Shown: positions 51,793 through 61,312, numbered from the stretch's first letter. The stretch: DNA of 64,000 nt from an uncultured Candidatus Melainabacteria bacterium (GCA_934754515.1 CAKVIG010000002.1:209838-273837); one strand, 5' to 3'. The notes: a model not told the origin generated them from the letters alone. Numbers and translations are program-made.

Positions 51793-53484
51793 ATGGTCGA
51801 ATTCACTCCAGAAAAATCAAAGAAAATAGCCTTAGCAAGATTAGATTTACTCAATCAATGGAAAGAATTTCGCAGAAAATCTGATAACAAACTTCAATCA
51901 GATTATGATTTTGTAAATTTGCATAATACAAGTAATTCTCATCTATTTGAAGTATTAGGTAAAATCAGTAGAGGAACACTTCATCGTTGGAAAAACATTC
52001 TTAATGGAACAGAAGATTATACCAAACTTATTCCACAATACAAATATGCAAAAGTAGATGAATACAGGACTTGTTTAACAGATGAAGAAATCAAAATATT
52101 TATGGGACTACTTTTGCACCCCAATAGGATTTGCATAGGTAAAGCGATTGCACTTACAAAATACAAATTAAAAGAACAAGGTCAATCATATATTCCAGCA
52201 GATATTACTTTTAGAAAATATGCGAATTGGTTCAAGAAAAATAATTATGACAAATGGGTTCTAGCAAGAGATGGGGAAAAAGCTTTATCCGATAAGGTTG
52301 AACCATATATTAAACGTGATGCAGGTTTGCTTGAAGTTGGAGATATTCTTGTAGCAGATGGGCATGTTCTAAATTTCAATGTAATCAATCCATTTACAGG
52401 CAAACCAACGAGAGCAACATTAGTAGGTTTTCTTGATTGGAAATCTACAGCACTTGTGGGTTATGAAATTATGCTAGAAGAAAATACTCAATGTATTGCA
52501 AGTGCCTTAAGAAATGCAATTATTAATTTAGATATGATACCTAAAATTGTTTACCAAGATAATGGTAGAGCATTTATGGCAAAATACTTTAATGATGATA
52601 GAGGATTTAGCGAGTTAGGATTTAATGGACTATATTCAAAATTAGGTATAGAAACAGTATTTGCTAGACCATATAATGCAAGAGCAAAAGTTATTGAAAG
52701 ATTTTTCAAAGAGTTTCAGGAAGGGTTTGAAAAATTATTACCAAGTTATGTCGGAAGTGCTATTCAAAATAAACCTGCGTGTTTGATGCGGAATGAAAAA
52801 TTGCACAAGCAATTACATAACGATTTTGTACCAACTTTAGAAGAAACAATAAAAATGATTGATATGTGGTTGAATTTCAAAAACTCTCAACCTTGTCCTA
52901 ATGAACCTAATAAAACGATAGCAGAGGTTTTAGAAAGCAGAAAAAGACAAAATGTAGATATAAACCAACTTGATGATTTGATGCTTGCAACTGAAGTTAA
53001 AACAATTCAACGAAACGGAATCAGATTTTTAAATTGTGATTATTTTGACGAACGACTTTATGGATTCAAAAGTAAAGTTTTAATTAGATACAATTTATTT
53101 GATTTAACAAGCATCGAGGTTTATACAACAAAAGGTGAATATTTATGTACAGCAGAACGTGTAACTGAAACTCATCCAATGGCAAAATTACTAGGTTCAG
53201 TTACTGATTTTGAAGACTATAAACAAAAAATTGTTAAACAGCGACAATTGAGAAAGAAAACTATTAACTCTGTAAAACAATATTTAAGTAATGAAGAAAT
53301 TAAATTCATTGAACAGAAAATGGATGAACCAAAAGATGTTGAATCCAAACCGCGTTCAAATACCCCTCAAACCTTGTTCAAAAATAATTCAGAAAAATAT
53401 GAATATTTAATAGCAAACGATCCAAATAATTCTTGGATAGTAGAATTTAAGCAAACAAAGGAGTACTGGCTTTTATATGAATAA
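51793..53484 (+). CDS. Mu/TnsB-type DDE transposase
   Basis: 563 residues, retroviral-integrase-fold transposase. N-terminal HTH region (GKISRGTLHRWKNIL), then the rve core with Asp189 (LVADGH), Asp256 (VYQDNGRAF) and Glu302 (AKVIERFFKEF); spacing 67 and 46. The later half matches the Mu-transposase C-terminal beta-barrel region. It cuts and joins element ends, with the ATPase choosing the target. Its last 8 bases overlap the ATPase gene. Confidence 0.9.
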   Translation: MVEFTPEKSKKIALARLDLLNQWKEFRRKSDNKLQSDYDFVNLHNTSNSHLFEVLGKISRGTLHRWKNILNGTEDYTKLIPQYKYAKVDEYRTCLTDEEIKIFMGLLLHPNRICIGKAIALTKYKLKEQGQSYIPADITFRKYANWFKKNNYDKWVLARDGEKALSDKVEPYIKRDAGLLEVGDILVADGHVLNFNVINPFTGKPTRATLVGFLDWKSTALVGYEIMLEENTQCIASALRNAIINLDMIPKIVYQDNGRAFMAKYFNDDRGFSELGFNGLYSKLGIETVFARPYNARAKVIERFFKEFQEGFEKLLPSYVGSAIQNKPACLMRNEKLHKQLHNDFVPTLEETIKMIDMWLNFKNSQPCPNEPNKTIAEVLESRKRQNVDINQLDDLMLATEVKTIQRNGIRFLNCDYFDERLYGFKSKVLIRYNLFDLTSIEVYTTKGEYLCTAERVTETHPMAKLLGSVTDFEDYKQKIVKQRQLRKKTINSVKQYLSNEEIKFIEQKMDEPKDVESKPRSNTPQTLFKNNSEKYEYLIANDPNNSWIVEFKQTKEYWLLYE

Positions 53485-54157
53485 AATATTTATAAAAACA
53501 CAAAACGTCAAAAACTTTATAGGTTTAGTTGAAAATTTACAAAACAAACCGAAAAATATTCCCAAAATGGGACTTGTATATGGAGAGCCGGGACTTGGCA
53601 AATCGCAAACTGCTTTATGGCTTGCGTACAAGTATGACGGAATATATCTTCGGGCATCAAATCTTATGACCGGTAGATGGCTGCTTGAAGAAATGGTTAA
53701 GGAACTTGATGAAATTCCAAGATTCCTGACTTCGGATAATTTTAATATCGTTGTCAAAAAGTTAAAAAAGAATCCGCAGATAATTTTTATCGATGAAATT
53801 GATTACCTGATGAATAACTATAAAACTGTCGAAACACTCAGAGATATTCACGACGAAACCGGCTGCCCGATAATTTTTATCGGGATGGGTTTGGCACACA
53901 GAAAACTTGAAAGGTACAAACACCTTTATGACAGATTATCGGAAATTTTAAAGTTTGAAACTTTTGGAGTACATGATTTATCACAAATTATCAGCCAGTT
54001 ATCAAAAGTTAAATTTACCCCAGATGCTATTGAATATATCCATTCAAAATTTAATAGATTCAGGCAAATAGTTCAGTTAATAAACCAAATGGAAACCTTT
54101 GCCAAAGACAATAATTTAACAGAAATAACAAAAGAAATTACGGAGCAGATTTTATGA
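53477..54157 (+). CDS. MuB/TnsC-type AAA+ ATPase, short form
   Basis: 226 residues. Walker A GEPGLGKS at 36-43, Walker B IIFIDE at 102-107, then sensor region FIGMGLAHRKLERY (arginine finger likely). It matches the compact MuB-like ATPases that bind target DNA and call the transposase. Overlaps both neighbours by 4-8 bases (operon). Codons look less AT-biased from about 53560 than in the transposase gene. Confidence 0.88.
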   Translation: MNKIFIKTQNVKNFIGLVENLQNKPKNIPKMGLVYGEPGLGKSQTALWLAYKYDGIYLRASNLMTGRWLLEEMVKELDEIPRFLTSDNFNIVVKKLKKNPQIIFIDEIDYLMNNYKTVETLRDIHDETGCPIIFIGMGLAHRKLERYKHLYDRLSEILKFETFGVHDLSQIISQLSKVKFTPDAIEYIHSKFNRFRQIVQLINQMETFAKDNNLTEITKEITEQIL

Positions 54158-54708
54158 ATATAGAAAAATTAGCACGACATTTAAAAGAATTTACTCTTGA
54201 GGAAATCGGAATGATTGCAGAATGTGATTGTAAAACAAAGCTTGAACACCTGTTGAACGATGGTAAATTGGTATTTGAACAAGGATTGTATAAATATGTT
54301 GAAAAGGATGATACCGTTGAATATGGAATTTTTGCAACGCATGAGAATTATAATCCACAGTTAAAATTTAAAGATGCAGTAATCGGTTTTATTAAAAATT
54401 ATGCTAAAAACCATTGTAAACGAAGAACTTACGAAACTTATGAATCAATATTTAGAGTAAATATTATTCCTTATTTTAGTAATATGCAAATCATAGATAT
54501 CAATTCAGATACAATTATCAGATTTTATAAATGCTGCAGGCGAAGATGTCTTGGCGAAAGACGACTCAAAAATACAATAGCTCTTTTAAACCAGCTTATA
54601 AAATATTATCAGAATCTTGGGATTATAGAAAAAACGTGTAATTTTCAGGTAAAAAGATTAACGGATAAAAACAAATTTAGTATTAACAGAATAGTTTTTG
54701 AGGTATAA
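54154..54708 (+). CDS. Protein with tyrosine-recombinase core-binding (SAM-like) domain only
   Basis: 184 residues. Residues 70-165 resemble the N-terminal core-binding domain of phage integrases (FIKNYAKNHCKRRTYETYES, IDINSDTIIRFYKCCRR, LNQLIKYYQNLGIIEKTCNF). The catalytic RHRY domain is absent and the frame ends in a proper stop. The first 60 residues look like a winged helix (LARHLKEFTLEEIGMIAECD). Possibly a transposition accessory factor that binds the ends rather than an integrase fragment. Confidence 0.65.
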   Translation: MNIEKLARHLKEFTLEEIGMIAECDCKTKLEHLLNDGKLVFEQGLYKYVEKDDTVEYGIFATHENYNPQLKFKDAVIGFIKNYAKNHCKRRTYETYESIFRVNIIPYFSNMQIIDINSDTIIRFYKCCRRRCLGERRLKNTIALLNQLIKYYQNLGIIEKTCNFQVKRLTDKNKFSINRIVFEV

Positions 54709-54710
54709 AA

Positions 54711-55128
54711 ATGACTAAATACAACCAACTCATACAAGCTGAACATATGTACATTTACGATAAAAAATCTCTGGTGGAAATTAGTATGGAACTCGGACTT
54801 TCCCGCAGAATTTTGTTTTATTGAAAAGAAGGAATACAATTGGGATGAAAAGCGGTTTGTAGTCGAGTATACAAAATACCGCTTTAGTGAAGAGCTTTTA
54901 GATTTTGCAAGAAAAATGATGCAGAAAATATCAACGGATATTGATAAAAATTAAAAGACTCCACCACCGGAAATATATTCTCTGATTAATATTCTTAAAG
55001 AAATTCCACTTGTAAAACAATATACAAACTCTCTGCAACAAGAACAAATTTCCAAACAAAAACCAACCGGCTACTTATCTCTGGATATCGTTCGCCGAAT
55101 TGAAAGAGAAATTTTAGGAATGGAATAA
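54711..55128 (+). pseudogene. Broken second copy of the HTH gene
   Basis: Starts MTKYNQLIQAEHMYIYDKK and reads LVEISMELGLSRRILFY before a stop; shifting frame by one base recovers KKEYNWDEKRFVVEYTKY, a later in-frame TAA, then LSLDIVRRIEREILGME. The pattern (SRR...W-KK-Y-W, ...EREILG) matches the intact HTH protein at 51277. One frameshift and one stop codon break it. Confidence 0.8.
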
Positions 55129-55179
55129 TTTTATGAAACATTCGTGTTTGTGTTATTTTATTTTAATAAGGAGTTATTT

Positions 55180-55854
55180 ATGTTTTGCTCAATGTGTGGA
55201 AAAGAAAATGATAATGATGCAATCTTTTGTTCTTTTTGTGGAACAAAAATTGTAAAAGATGAAAATTATGTTGAACAGGAAAATCAAAATACTTATATAG
55301 ATAAATATATTAATGCACAAAAAAAATCACAGATGATTTCCTGCAATGTTATTGTAACAATCGTATCTGTATTTCTTGCTTTTTTATGTATTGGTTTTAT
55401 TATTTCGTTATCAGAAACGAGTACAGATGTTTCTAATAAACCTAGTAATATACCTGCTAATACAATACAATCAAATAATACTATAACAGAAAAGCCAGTA
55501 AAAAAACAAACTCGTAGTATCTATAGTTATGATAATTTAGGTCGAGCAGGATTAAGTACCTTTGCATATAATATTTCAACGGCAAAACCTACTGATGAAT
55601 ATTTTTATTATTACACAAATAACACACCTTTCCGTTTAGAGGTTATTTCCGTATATCCAGGATATGTTATTGTAAGTGGAAGTTACATTGATTCATATTT
55701 CCAACCTACAAAACAATTATTAATCAAAACTAATAGACAATATGTTAATGGGGAATATTTAGCAAATGATACATATTATGATTTTATAGGTATAATATAC
55801 TCTTTCGGTACAAATTTATGGTCTTTTCAAGAAGTGAAAGTTAATTTATTATAA
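55180..55854 (+). CDS. Zinc-ribbon single-TM protein 1
   Basis: 224 residues. Zinc ribbon MFCSMCGKENDNDAIFCSFCG at the N-terminus (two CxxC), TM about residues 55-80 (VIVTIVSVFLAFLCIGFIIS), then an external domain with SYDNLGRAGLSTFAYN and YYTNNTPFRLEVISVYPGY. I start at 55180 because AAGGAG lies 9 bases upstream. Together with the next gene it is a zinc-ribbon/TM pair. Function unknown. Confidence 0.8.
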   Translation: MFCSMCGKENDNDAIFCSFCGTKIVKDENYVEQENQNTYIDKYINAQKKSQMISCNVIVTIVSVFLAFLCIGFIISLSETSTDVSNKPSNIPANTIQSNNTITEKPVKKQTRSIYSYDNLGRAGLSTFAYNISTAKPTDEYFYYYTNNTPFRLEVISVYPGYVIVSGSYIDSYFQPTKQLLIKTNRQYVNGEYLANDTYYDFIGIIYSFGTNLWSFQEVKVNLL

Positions 55855-55864
55855 GGAAGTTACT

Positions 55865-57028
55865 ATGTATTGCAAAAAATGTGGCAAAGAAATAAATGGG
55901 GATTCGCTATTTTGTAAATATTGTGGCACTGATGTTAGTAAAAAGCCGTCTGACTCAGACAATATAAACAGTACAAATATAAAAACAAACAAAACTTGCA
56001 TGAGTATATTAATCGTTTGTGTAATGTTTTATATATTATTAATTTATCCTCTAACATATAAAATTAACTTTATGGGAATACCTCTGAATATTGAACTTAC
56101 ATATAACCCCGTAAAGTTGGAAATGTCAGTTAAGATAGGATCCATAAGTTATACTCAACAAAATATTGATTGGATACAGGCAATTAAATTAAGATATCGT
56201 CTGATCTCTGGAAATAGTTCTGATTTTCAAAATTATTACAATAATTATTCATCAGCAAATCAAAAACCCGTAAAAAAAGATTTACTTTATGAAAAAGCAG
56301 AAAATAACTTTTTAGAAATTCAAGAACTACAAAATAGCTACACTTTAAAAAACTTTTTTAAATCTAATACTGATAAAGAAAAAGCTTTTTTGAAATTATA
56401 TGAAGGATATATTAAAAGTTATGATAACATCAGCCAATACTCATATAAAAATGATATAAATATCTCAGATCAATATGCAGAGCAAAATAAAGCACAGTAT
56501 AAAAAAATAGGTCTTGCTTTTAATAAAGCAGAAGGTACAAATTATTTAGTAATTGACTACAGTGTACTTATGAAAACAATAGGTATACCACGCAATTGGA
56601 AAGAGTGGTTGACAATTCAACAAAAAAACAATGAGAAAAGAATAAAAATTCGTATGGGAAATGGTTTTGAAGGAGAATCGTTGACTGATCAAGATGTAGA
56701 AAATGCGATTATTGAATTAGAAAAAATTGAAAGTAAATCTGGCATTATAAAATCAATACAAACCAAACAATATATGTATATTCCGAATACTTCAAAAAGT
56801 TTGCTTTGGAACTACTTAATGGGTAGCGAATTATCTCCAAGATTTGATTATATGACAGGGGAATTGAGACCTAATTTGAAAATTTCTTATAAACATTTTA
56901 TTGATAATTATCCGAAATCAAAATATTACAAACTTATAAATGAGTATTATTCAAAATTAGAAAAAAGTAATTTTAAAAATTCATATGTAAATAGGGATTG
57001 GTTGAATAAAGAAATTGAAAAATATTAA
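55865..57028 (+). CDS. Zinc-ribbon single-TM protein 2
   Basis: 387 residues. Zinc ribbon MYCKKCGKEINGDSLFCKYCG (two CxxC), TM about 45-65 (MSILIVCVMFYILLIYPLTY), and a large polar, lysine-rich external part with repeated Q/Y/N-rich stretches. AAGGAAG precedes the ATG. It follows the first zinc-ribbon gene by 10 bases. Confidence 0.8.
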   Translation: MYCKKCGKEINGDSLFCKYCGTDVSKKPSDSDNINSTNIKTNKTCMSILIVCVMFYILLIYPLTYKINFMGIPLNIELTYNPVKLEMSVKIGSISYTQQNIDWIQAIKLRYRLISGNSSDFQNYYNNYSSANQKPVKKDLLYEKAENNFLEIQELQNSYTLKNFFKSNTDKEKAFLKLYEGYIKSYDNISQYSYKNDINISDQYAEQNKAQYKKIGLAFNKAEGTNYLVIDYSVLMKTIGIPRNWKEWLTIQQKNNEKRIKIRMGNGFEGESLTDQDVENAIIELEKIESKSGIIKSIQTKQYMYIPNTSKSLLWNYLMGSELSPRFDYMTGELRPNLKISYKHFIDNYPKSKYYKLINEYYSKLEKSNFKNSYVNRDWLNKEIEKY

Positions 57029-57066
57029 TTTATTTTCAAAATCATCTTCAACCCCTCTGATATTAT

Positions 57067-57228
57067 CTACTTGATGTTGTAGCGTTTGCCGGTTTTAGCC
57101 ACACGAGTTGCGAAATCCACTGTTTTATCGGTATATTTGTTTTCCCACAGACATATCAGCAAACCGATTTCTTGTATTTTAATGTTCAAAATTTTTGTGC
57201 CATACAGTTTGTAATTTTTTTCAATCAT
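57067..57228 (-). CDS. Small basic protein, 53 residues
   Basis: An ATG behind AAGGGAC encodes MIEKNYKLYGTKILNIKIQ, then EIGLLICLWENKYTDKTVDF and ends GKRYNIK. Size and position (between cargo genes, minus strand) fit a phage-type small gene. No family recognised. Confidence 0.5.
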   Translation of the reverse strand: MIEKNYKLYGTKILNIKIQEIGLLICLWENKYTDKTVDFATRVAKTGKRYNIK

Positions 57229-57328
57229 ATTAAGTCCCTTTCGTTAGGAACATTAATCGATTGTTTTTGAGAAAATCTTAAGTGCAATTTCCGAATTTTG
57301 TATCATTCCGACACAAATTTTAAATGCC

Positions 57329-57369
57329 GTTTAAAAGGGTTTTAAACCAGTTTTAAACACAGTTTAAAC
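57329..57369. repeat. TTTAAA iteron-like cluster
   Basis: GTTTAAAAGGGTTTTAAA (57329-57346, same as 51260-51277), then CCAGTTTTAAAC and CAGTTTAAAC. Four TTTAAA words in 41 bases, overlapping the end of a 53-codon gene. Confidence 0.65.
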
Positions 57370-57525
57370 TTCAATATCTTTTTCATGGTCGATAAAAAAT
57401 GCATTCAGCAAATCTGCTTCACGGTGCAAATGTATTACAACCAGAGCCAAGTTGTAAACTTCCTCCGCCCATTTGCTTAATTGCTTAAATTCTTTTGGAG
57501 TGATATTCAATCCAACTTTTTCCAT
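57364..57525 (-). CDS. Small acidic protein, 53 residues
   Basis: MEKVGLNITPKEFKQLSKWA, then EEVYNLALVVIHLHREADLL and a tail FFIDHEKDIEV. Preceded by AGGAA. A well-formed small helical protein, function unknown. Confidence 0.55.
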   Translation of the reverse strand: MEKVGLNITPKEFKQLSKWAEEVYNLALVVIHLHREADLLNAFFIDHEKDIEV

Positions 57526-57625
57526 ACTTATATTCCTTTCCTTTACAGCAACACAACATTACTCTAAAGAGAAAAGAAAGCAAGTTAATTGATTTTAAGG
57601 TATAATAGTTACAGGAGTTTTAAGC

Positions 57626-58627
57626 ATGGGAAAAGATTTTCAAAAAGGCGAAATAATTATTTACACAAGTGAAGACGGGACTGTATCACTTGATACAAAG
57701 TTTGAAAATGAAACCATTTGGCTAACGCAAAAGCAGATGGCGGAACTTTTTGGAGTAAAAACTCCAGCAATAAGCAAACATCTGAAAAATATTTTTAGTG
57801 AAGGTGAATTAAAAGAAGAAGTGGTTATTTCCATTTTGGAAACAACCACAAAACACGGTGCTATAAAGGGAAAGACACAAAAATCTACAACGCAATTTTA
57901 TAATCTTGATGCAATAATCTCTGTCGGATACAGAGTAAATTCATCAAGAGCAACACAATTTAGAATTTGGGCAATTGATGTTTTAAAAAAGTATCTGACA
58001 CAGGGTTATGCTCTGAATAATAAAATGCTTACTGCACAAAAAGCAAAAATTATTAATTTACAGCAAACAATTAGCTTGTTATCACGCAGTATTCAAAATC
58101 AAATCGAAACAGTTGATGAAGCGCAAAGTGTTGCAAAAATTCTTGAAAATTTTGCAAAAGGTTTGGATTTACTTGATAATTTTGACCATAAGAAATTGGA
58201 CACAAAAGGGCAAACAACAAAAGAGGCTGTAAAAATTTCTGAAAAAGAATATTTGAATATTATAGAAAAAATGAAATCGGAGTTTGCATCAGATGTGTTT
58301 GCAAACCCAAAAGACGGCAGTTTTGCAAGCTCAATTAATCAGATTTATCAAACTTTTGACGGCAAAGATTGTTATCCGACTTTGGAAGAAAAAGCAGCAA
58401 TGCTTTTGTATTTGATTACAAAAAATCATTCGTTCTCTGACGGGAATAAACGTATTGCGGCAAGTTGCTTCTTATATTTCCTGGATAAAAATAATATGCT
58501 TTATAAAAATAATATTCCAATAATAGACAACGGAACTCTTTTCGCACTAACACTTCTTATTGCAGAAAGCAAACCGGAAGAAATGGATGTGATGAAGCAG
58601 ATTGTTGTAAGTGTATTAAATAGTTAG
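57626..58627 (+). CDS. RhuM-Fic fusion protein
   Basis: 333 residues. Residues 1-130 are a RhuM/antirepressor-type domain (WLTQKQMAELFGVKTPAISK, then LDAIISVGYRVNSSRATQFRIWA). Residues 230-320 are a Fic domain with HSFSDGNKRIAASCFLYFL (the catalytic H-x-F-x-[DG]GNKR). Fic enzymes attach AMP or related groups to proteins. There is no separate small antitoxin gene next to it; an inhibitory helix was not recognised. Weak ribosome site (AGGAG at 57614). Confidence 0.9.
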   Translation: MGKDFQKGEIIIYTSEDGTVSLDTKFENETIWLTQKQMAELFGVKTPAISKHLKNIFSEGELKEEVVISILETTTKHGAIKGKTQKSTTQFYNLDAIISVGYRVNSSRATQFRIWAIDVLKKYLTQGYALNNKMLTAQKAKIINLQQTISLLSRSIQNQIETVDEAQSVAKILENFAKGLDLLDNFDHKKLDTKGQTTKEAVKISEKEYLNIIEKMKSEFASDVFANPKDGSFASSINQIYQTFDGKDCYPTLEEKAAMLLYLITKNHSFSDGNKRIAASCFLYFLDKNNMLYKNNIPIIDNGTLFALTLLIAESKPEEMDVMKQIVVSVLNS

Positions 58628-58636
58628 GGGTTTATT

Positions 58637-59530
58637 GTGAAAAAATGCAGTCTGTTTATACTTCTTTTATTAACTTGCATGCTTTTATCTGGATGTGGAA
58701 AAAATTATAAATCTACTGTTTATGAATACAATAATACTGTCATTCAAGTTAATAAAACTTTAAAAGAATACTATAAATCCCTATATGAGGTAAACAGAAC
58801 TTTATATTTTCAGAGTAAATCCCGAAACAAAGCAGAAAAAATATCTCTTGAGGACATTGAAAAACCTGAAAATGTCAAAATAACAGTTATAAATGAACGT
58901 GATTTAAATATCCGTATAGAAGCAATCGACACACTTATGCTATATAGCAATTATTTAGTACAAATTTATAATGACGATTTAAAAAATCTTACAAGCTCAA
59001 CAATTGATGCTATGGTAAATGATATTGTGAAATATTCTTCTAATAATCTTAATGAGAAATGTTCTCAAGTAATAGTTAATATGCCTTCAGCTATTTTTAA
59101 TAAATTTGTAGATAAACGCAGATATCGTATATTAAAAAAATATGTTAATGCTACTAATAATACAATTGTAGAACTTCTTTCAATATTAGATGATGAAACT
59201 ATAAACGTTTTACAAAACAATGTTGAGTTAAGAGCCAAAGAGTTGTTAAAAGATCAAATTATATACTATAATCGCTATTTAGCCAAGAAAGAAAATGATA
59301 ACTCAATAGAAACCTTAAGGAAGATACAACTTAAAGAAATACAAGAAAATTATACTTACTATGATAATATAAGAAAAAGCAACCCTCAATATATAATCAA
59401 ATCAATGCTTAAAGCACAAAATGAATTATATGCTTTTGTAAACAATAAAAAGAATGGTGAATTCAGTTTATTAAAAACTGTTCAAGGAATACAGAAATCA
59501 GTGAGTGCGATAAATAAGTTTTTACCATAA
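58637..59530 (+). CDS. Lipoprotein of unknown function
   Basis: 297 residues from a GTG. The lipobox LLSGC (cysteine near residue 20) follows a hydrophobic segment. The rest is predicted helix, charged. Preceded by the RhuM-Fic stop by 9 bases (operon likely). No domain recognised. Confidence 0.8.
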   Translation: MKKCSLFILLLLTCMLLSGCGKNYKSTVYEYNNTVIQVNKTLKEYYKSLYEVNRTLYFQSKSRNKAEKISLEDIEKPENVKITVINERDLNIRIEAIDTLMLYSNYLVQIYNDDLKNLTSSTIDAMVNDIVKYSSNNLNEKCSQVIVNMPSAIFNKFVDKRRYRILKKYVNATNNTIVELLSILDDETINVLQNNVELRAKELLKDQIIYYNRYLAKKENDNSIETLRKIQLKEIQENYTYYDNIRKSNPQYIIKSMLKAQNELYAFVNNKKNGEFSLLKTVQGIQKSVSAINKFLP

Positions 59531-59539
59531 GGAGTTGAG

Positions 59540-59887
59540 ATGGAACAGCGGGATATTGATTTTAGAAATGACATGAACGATGTAATTATATGTATCGATA
59601 TGCTATTGAGCAGGGATGACCTTTCTGACGAAAATTATCAAAGACTTAATAATATTAAACAAGCTATACTTGATGAATTAACTCGGGTTCAACGATTGGA
59701 ATTAATTAAAAATAGTAAAAGATTACAAGAAATTATCAATGCAATTAATACTAATAAAGATGAACTTAAAAAAGATTTAAATGATTTAAGATCTATATGT
59801 GAAAAAATAGCTACAATTGGAATTACTGCAGATATATTTGCTAACTTTTTTCAGGTATGTACAAAAGTGGCAAGTTATGTGCCCTAG
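59540..59887 (+). CDS. Small helical protein
   Basis: 115 residues, strongly helical and charged; C-terminal about 25 residues moderately hydrophobic (CEKIATIGITADIFANFFQ). It starts 9 bases after the lipoprotein, behind AAGGAG. Its end overlaps the converging hydrolase gene by 4 bases. Unknown. Confidence 0.65.
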   Translation: MEQRDIDFRNDMNDVIICIDMLLSRDDLSDENYQRLNNIKQAILDELTRVQRLELIKNSKRLQEIINAINTNKDELKKDLNDLRSICEKIATIGITADIFANFFQVCTKVASYVP

Positions 59888-60540
59888 CTAGCAGTTTCTA
59901 TATCCCATTCTTTAAAAATTGTTCTGTCTTCAAATAATTCTTGCGGGTTTACTCGTGTTGTAAGCCTAGCTAATATACCTTTGTTCCTGTAAGTCCAACT
60001 CTTTGCATACTTTAGAGAATATGCCGCGAGCTCACTGCATATAAATTTATCTTTGTTGTCAACTAGACAGGATATAATATCTACAATAAAGTTATGTGTT
60101 ATTTTGTTAAATTGGTTTATGCCAGGTAAGGCTTTGCCAATATGTCCTATTATCTGTGCATACTCATATTCACATCCAATTTTTGATTTTGCAAGATTAA
60201 CTATTTCATTTGCAATTATTTCATTTATTTCTCGAGGTTTTCTAAATGAAATAATTTTGTTTTCATCATCAAAATATTTTGAAAGAGGTGCTTCAATAAC
60301 TTGTTTAGAATTAGCATCTGCTTCAATACACATATCTTCGCTAATAACAATTAATGCATGACTAACTTTAATATCTGAATAATTACAATATTTAGTTGCT
60401 TTTGCTATTGCTTTTGATACAAAAGAAGTTGGGTCATAACAGAATCCTATATATCCTTTGTTATAATTTTGTTGATACTCAGGGATAGTATCGACTAGAC
60501 CATACTTACCTTCCTGATTAATTACACGTTTCATTGTCAT
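59884..60540 (-). CDS. Permuted papain-like (NlpC/P60-type) hydrolase
   Basis: 218 residues. The order His61 (VSHALIVI) ... Glu73 (IEA) ... Cys168 (FICSELAAY) is that of the circularly permuted NlpC/P60 group (YiiX-like), in which His comes before Cys. Such enzymes cleave peptides, amides or lipid acyl groups. Last gene of the four-gene minus-strand operon, 37 bases after the membrane protein. Confidence 0.82.
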   Translation of the reverse strand: MTMKRVINQEGKYGLVDTIPEYQQNYNKGYIGFCYDPTSFVSKAIAKATKYCNYSDIKVSHALIVISEDMCIEADANSKQVIEAPLSKYFDDENKIISFRKPREINEIIANEIVNLAKSKIGCEYEYAQIIGHIGKALPGINQFNKITHNFIVDIISCLVDNKDKFICSELAAYSLKYAKSWTYRNKGILARLTTRVNPQELFEDRTIFKEWDIETAS

Positions 60541-60577
60541 TTTAGTGCTCCTTTATTTTATATGCATAATTTGTATT

Positions 60578-61312
60578 TTAATTTTTTGAGAATGGTGTTT
60601 CACCAAATATCGATAAATATAATATAATTACATTCTTAACGTGGTATATAGCATATTTCTGTGCTCGCTGATACAATAATTTTGCGAAAATATATGAAAG
60701 CAACATTAGGACTGTAGATAAGATGAAAAATGGCAACTTATTCATATAAATATAAATTGTTACAATAGAAAAGTATACTATAGCAATAAGTGTAGATGCT
60801 AAAAGATTTCTTGCCAAGCCATAATGTATATTGAATATCTCAGCCTGATCTAATTTTCGATAATTTTTATATTCATATTTTAAACACTCTCGACAGCGTT
60901 CATAAAGTATTTGGCTATATTCATCAATTTTTTTACTTAGGTCCTTGATATTTTTAAATCTAAGTTTGATATTAATACCAAAATCTTCCTTGAGAATCTT
61001 CCAGCATTTTTGTATGTCTGTATTATTCAATATATTACAATCCTTATGTAAAAGTTTCTGTGAATAAGGTTTTTCCCATAATCGATATAATTCATATTTT
61101 TGTAACAAATATGAAATTTCATGAATTATAATACCTACGTAATATGATATAACGAAATACGCTACACTATCTGTTATAAAATTATTAAACATTTTTTGTG
61201 GTATCAAACACATAAAGTGCATACCATAACAGACATAACATACTGTAAAAATTCCTGGTATTAAATATGCTACAATATCGTAAGTATGAAGCCTTTCAAA
61301 AATATTTTGCAT
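60578..61312 (-). CDS. Multi-TM membrane protein of the MBL operon
   Basis: 244 residues. TM segments are likely at 15-33 (VAYLIPGIFTVCYVCY), 45-62 (VAYFVISYYVGIIIH), 175-195 (LIAIVYFSIVTIYIYM) and 200-218 (ILSTVLMLLSYIFAKL); between is a soluble charged loop (KNIKDLSKKIDEYSQ). The family is not recognised. 12 bases after the preceding MBL gene. A possible membrane effector. Confidence 0.75.
   Translation of the reverse strand: MQNIFERLHTYDIVAYLIPGIFTVCYVCYGMHFMCLIPQKMFNNFITDSVAYFVISYYVGIIIHEISYLLQKYELYRLWEKPYSQKLLHKDCNILNNTDIQKCWKILKEDFGINIKLRFKNIKDLSKKIDEYSQILYERCRECLKYEYKNYRKLDQAEIFNIHYGLARNLLASTLIAIVYFSIVTIYIYMNKLPFFILSTVLMLLSYIFAKLLYQRAQKYAIYHVKNVIILYLSIFGETPFSKN

Noticed and set aside
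51793..54708. CRISPR-associated transposon (type V-K or I-B)
   Set aside because: Transposase and ATPase fit, but there is no tniQ, no Cas protein and no array.
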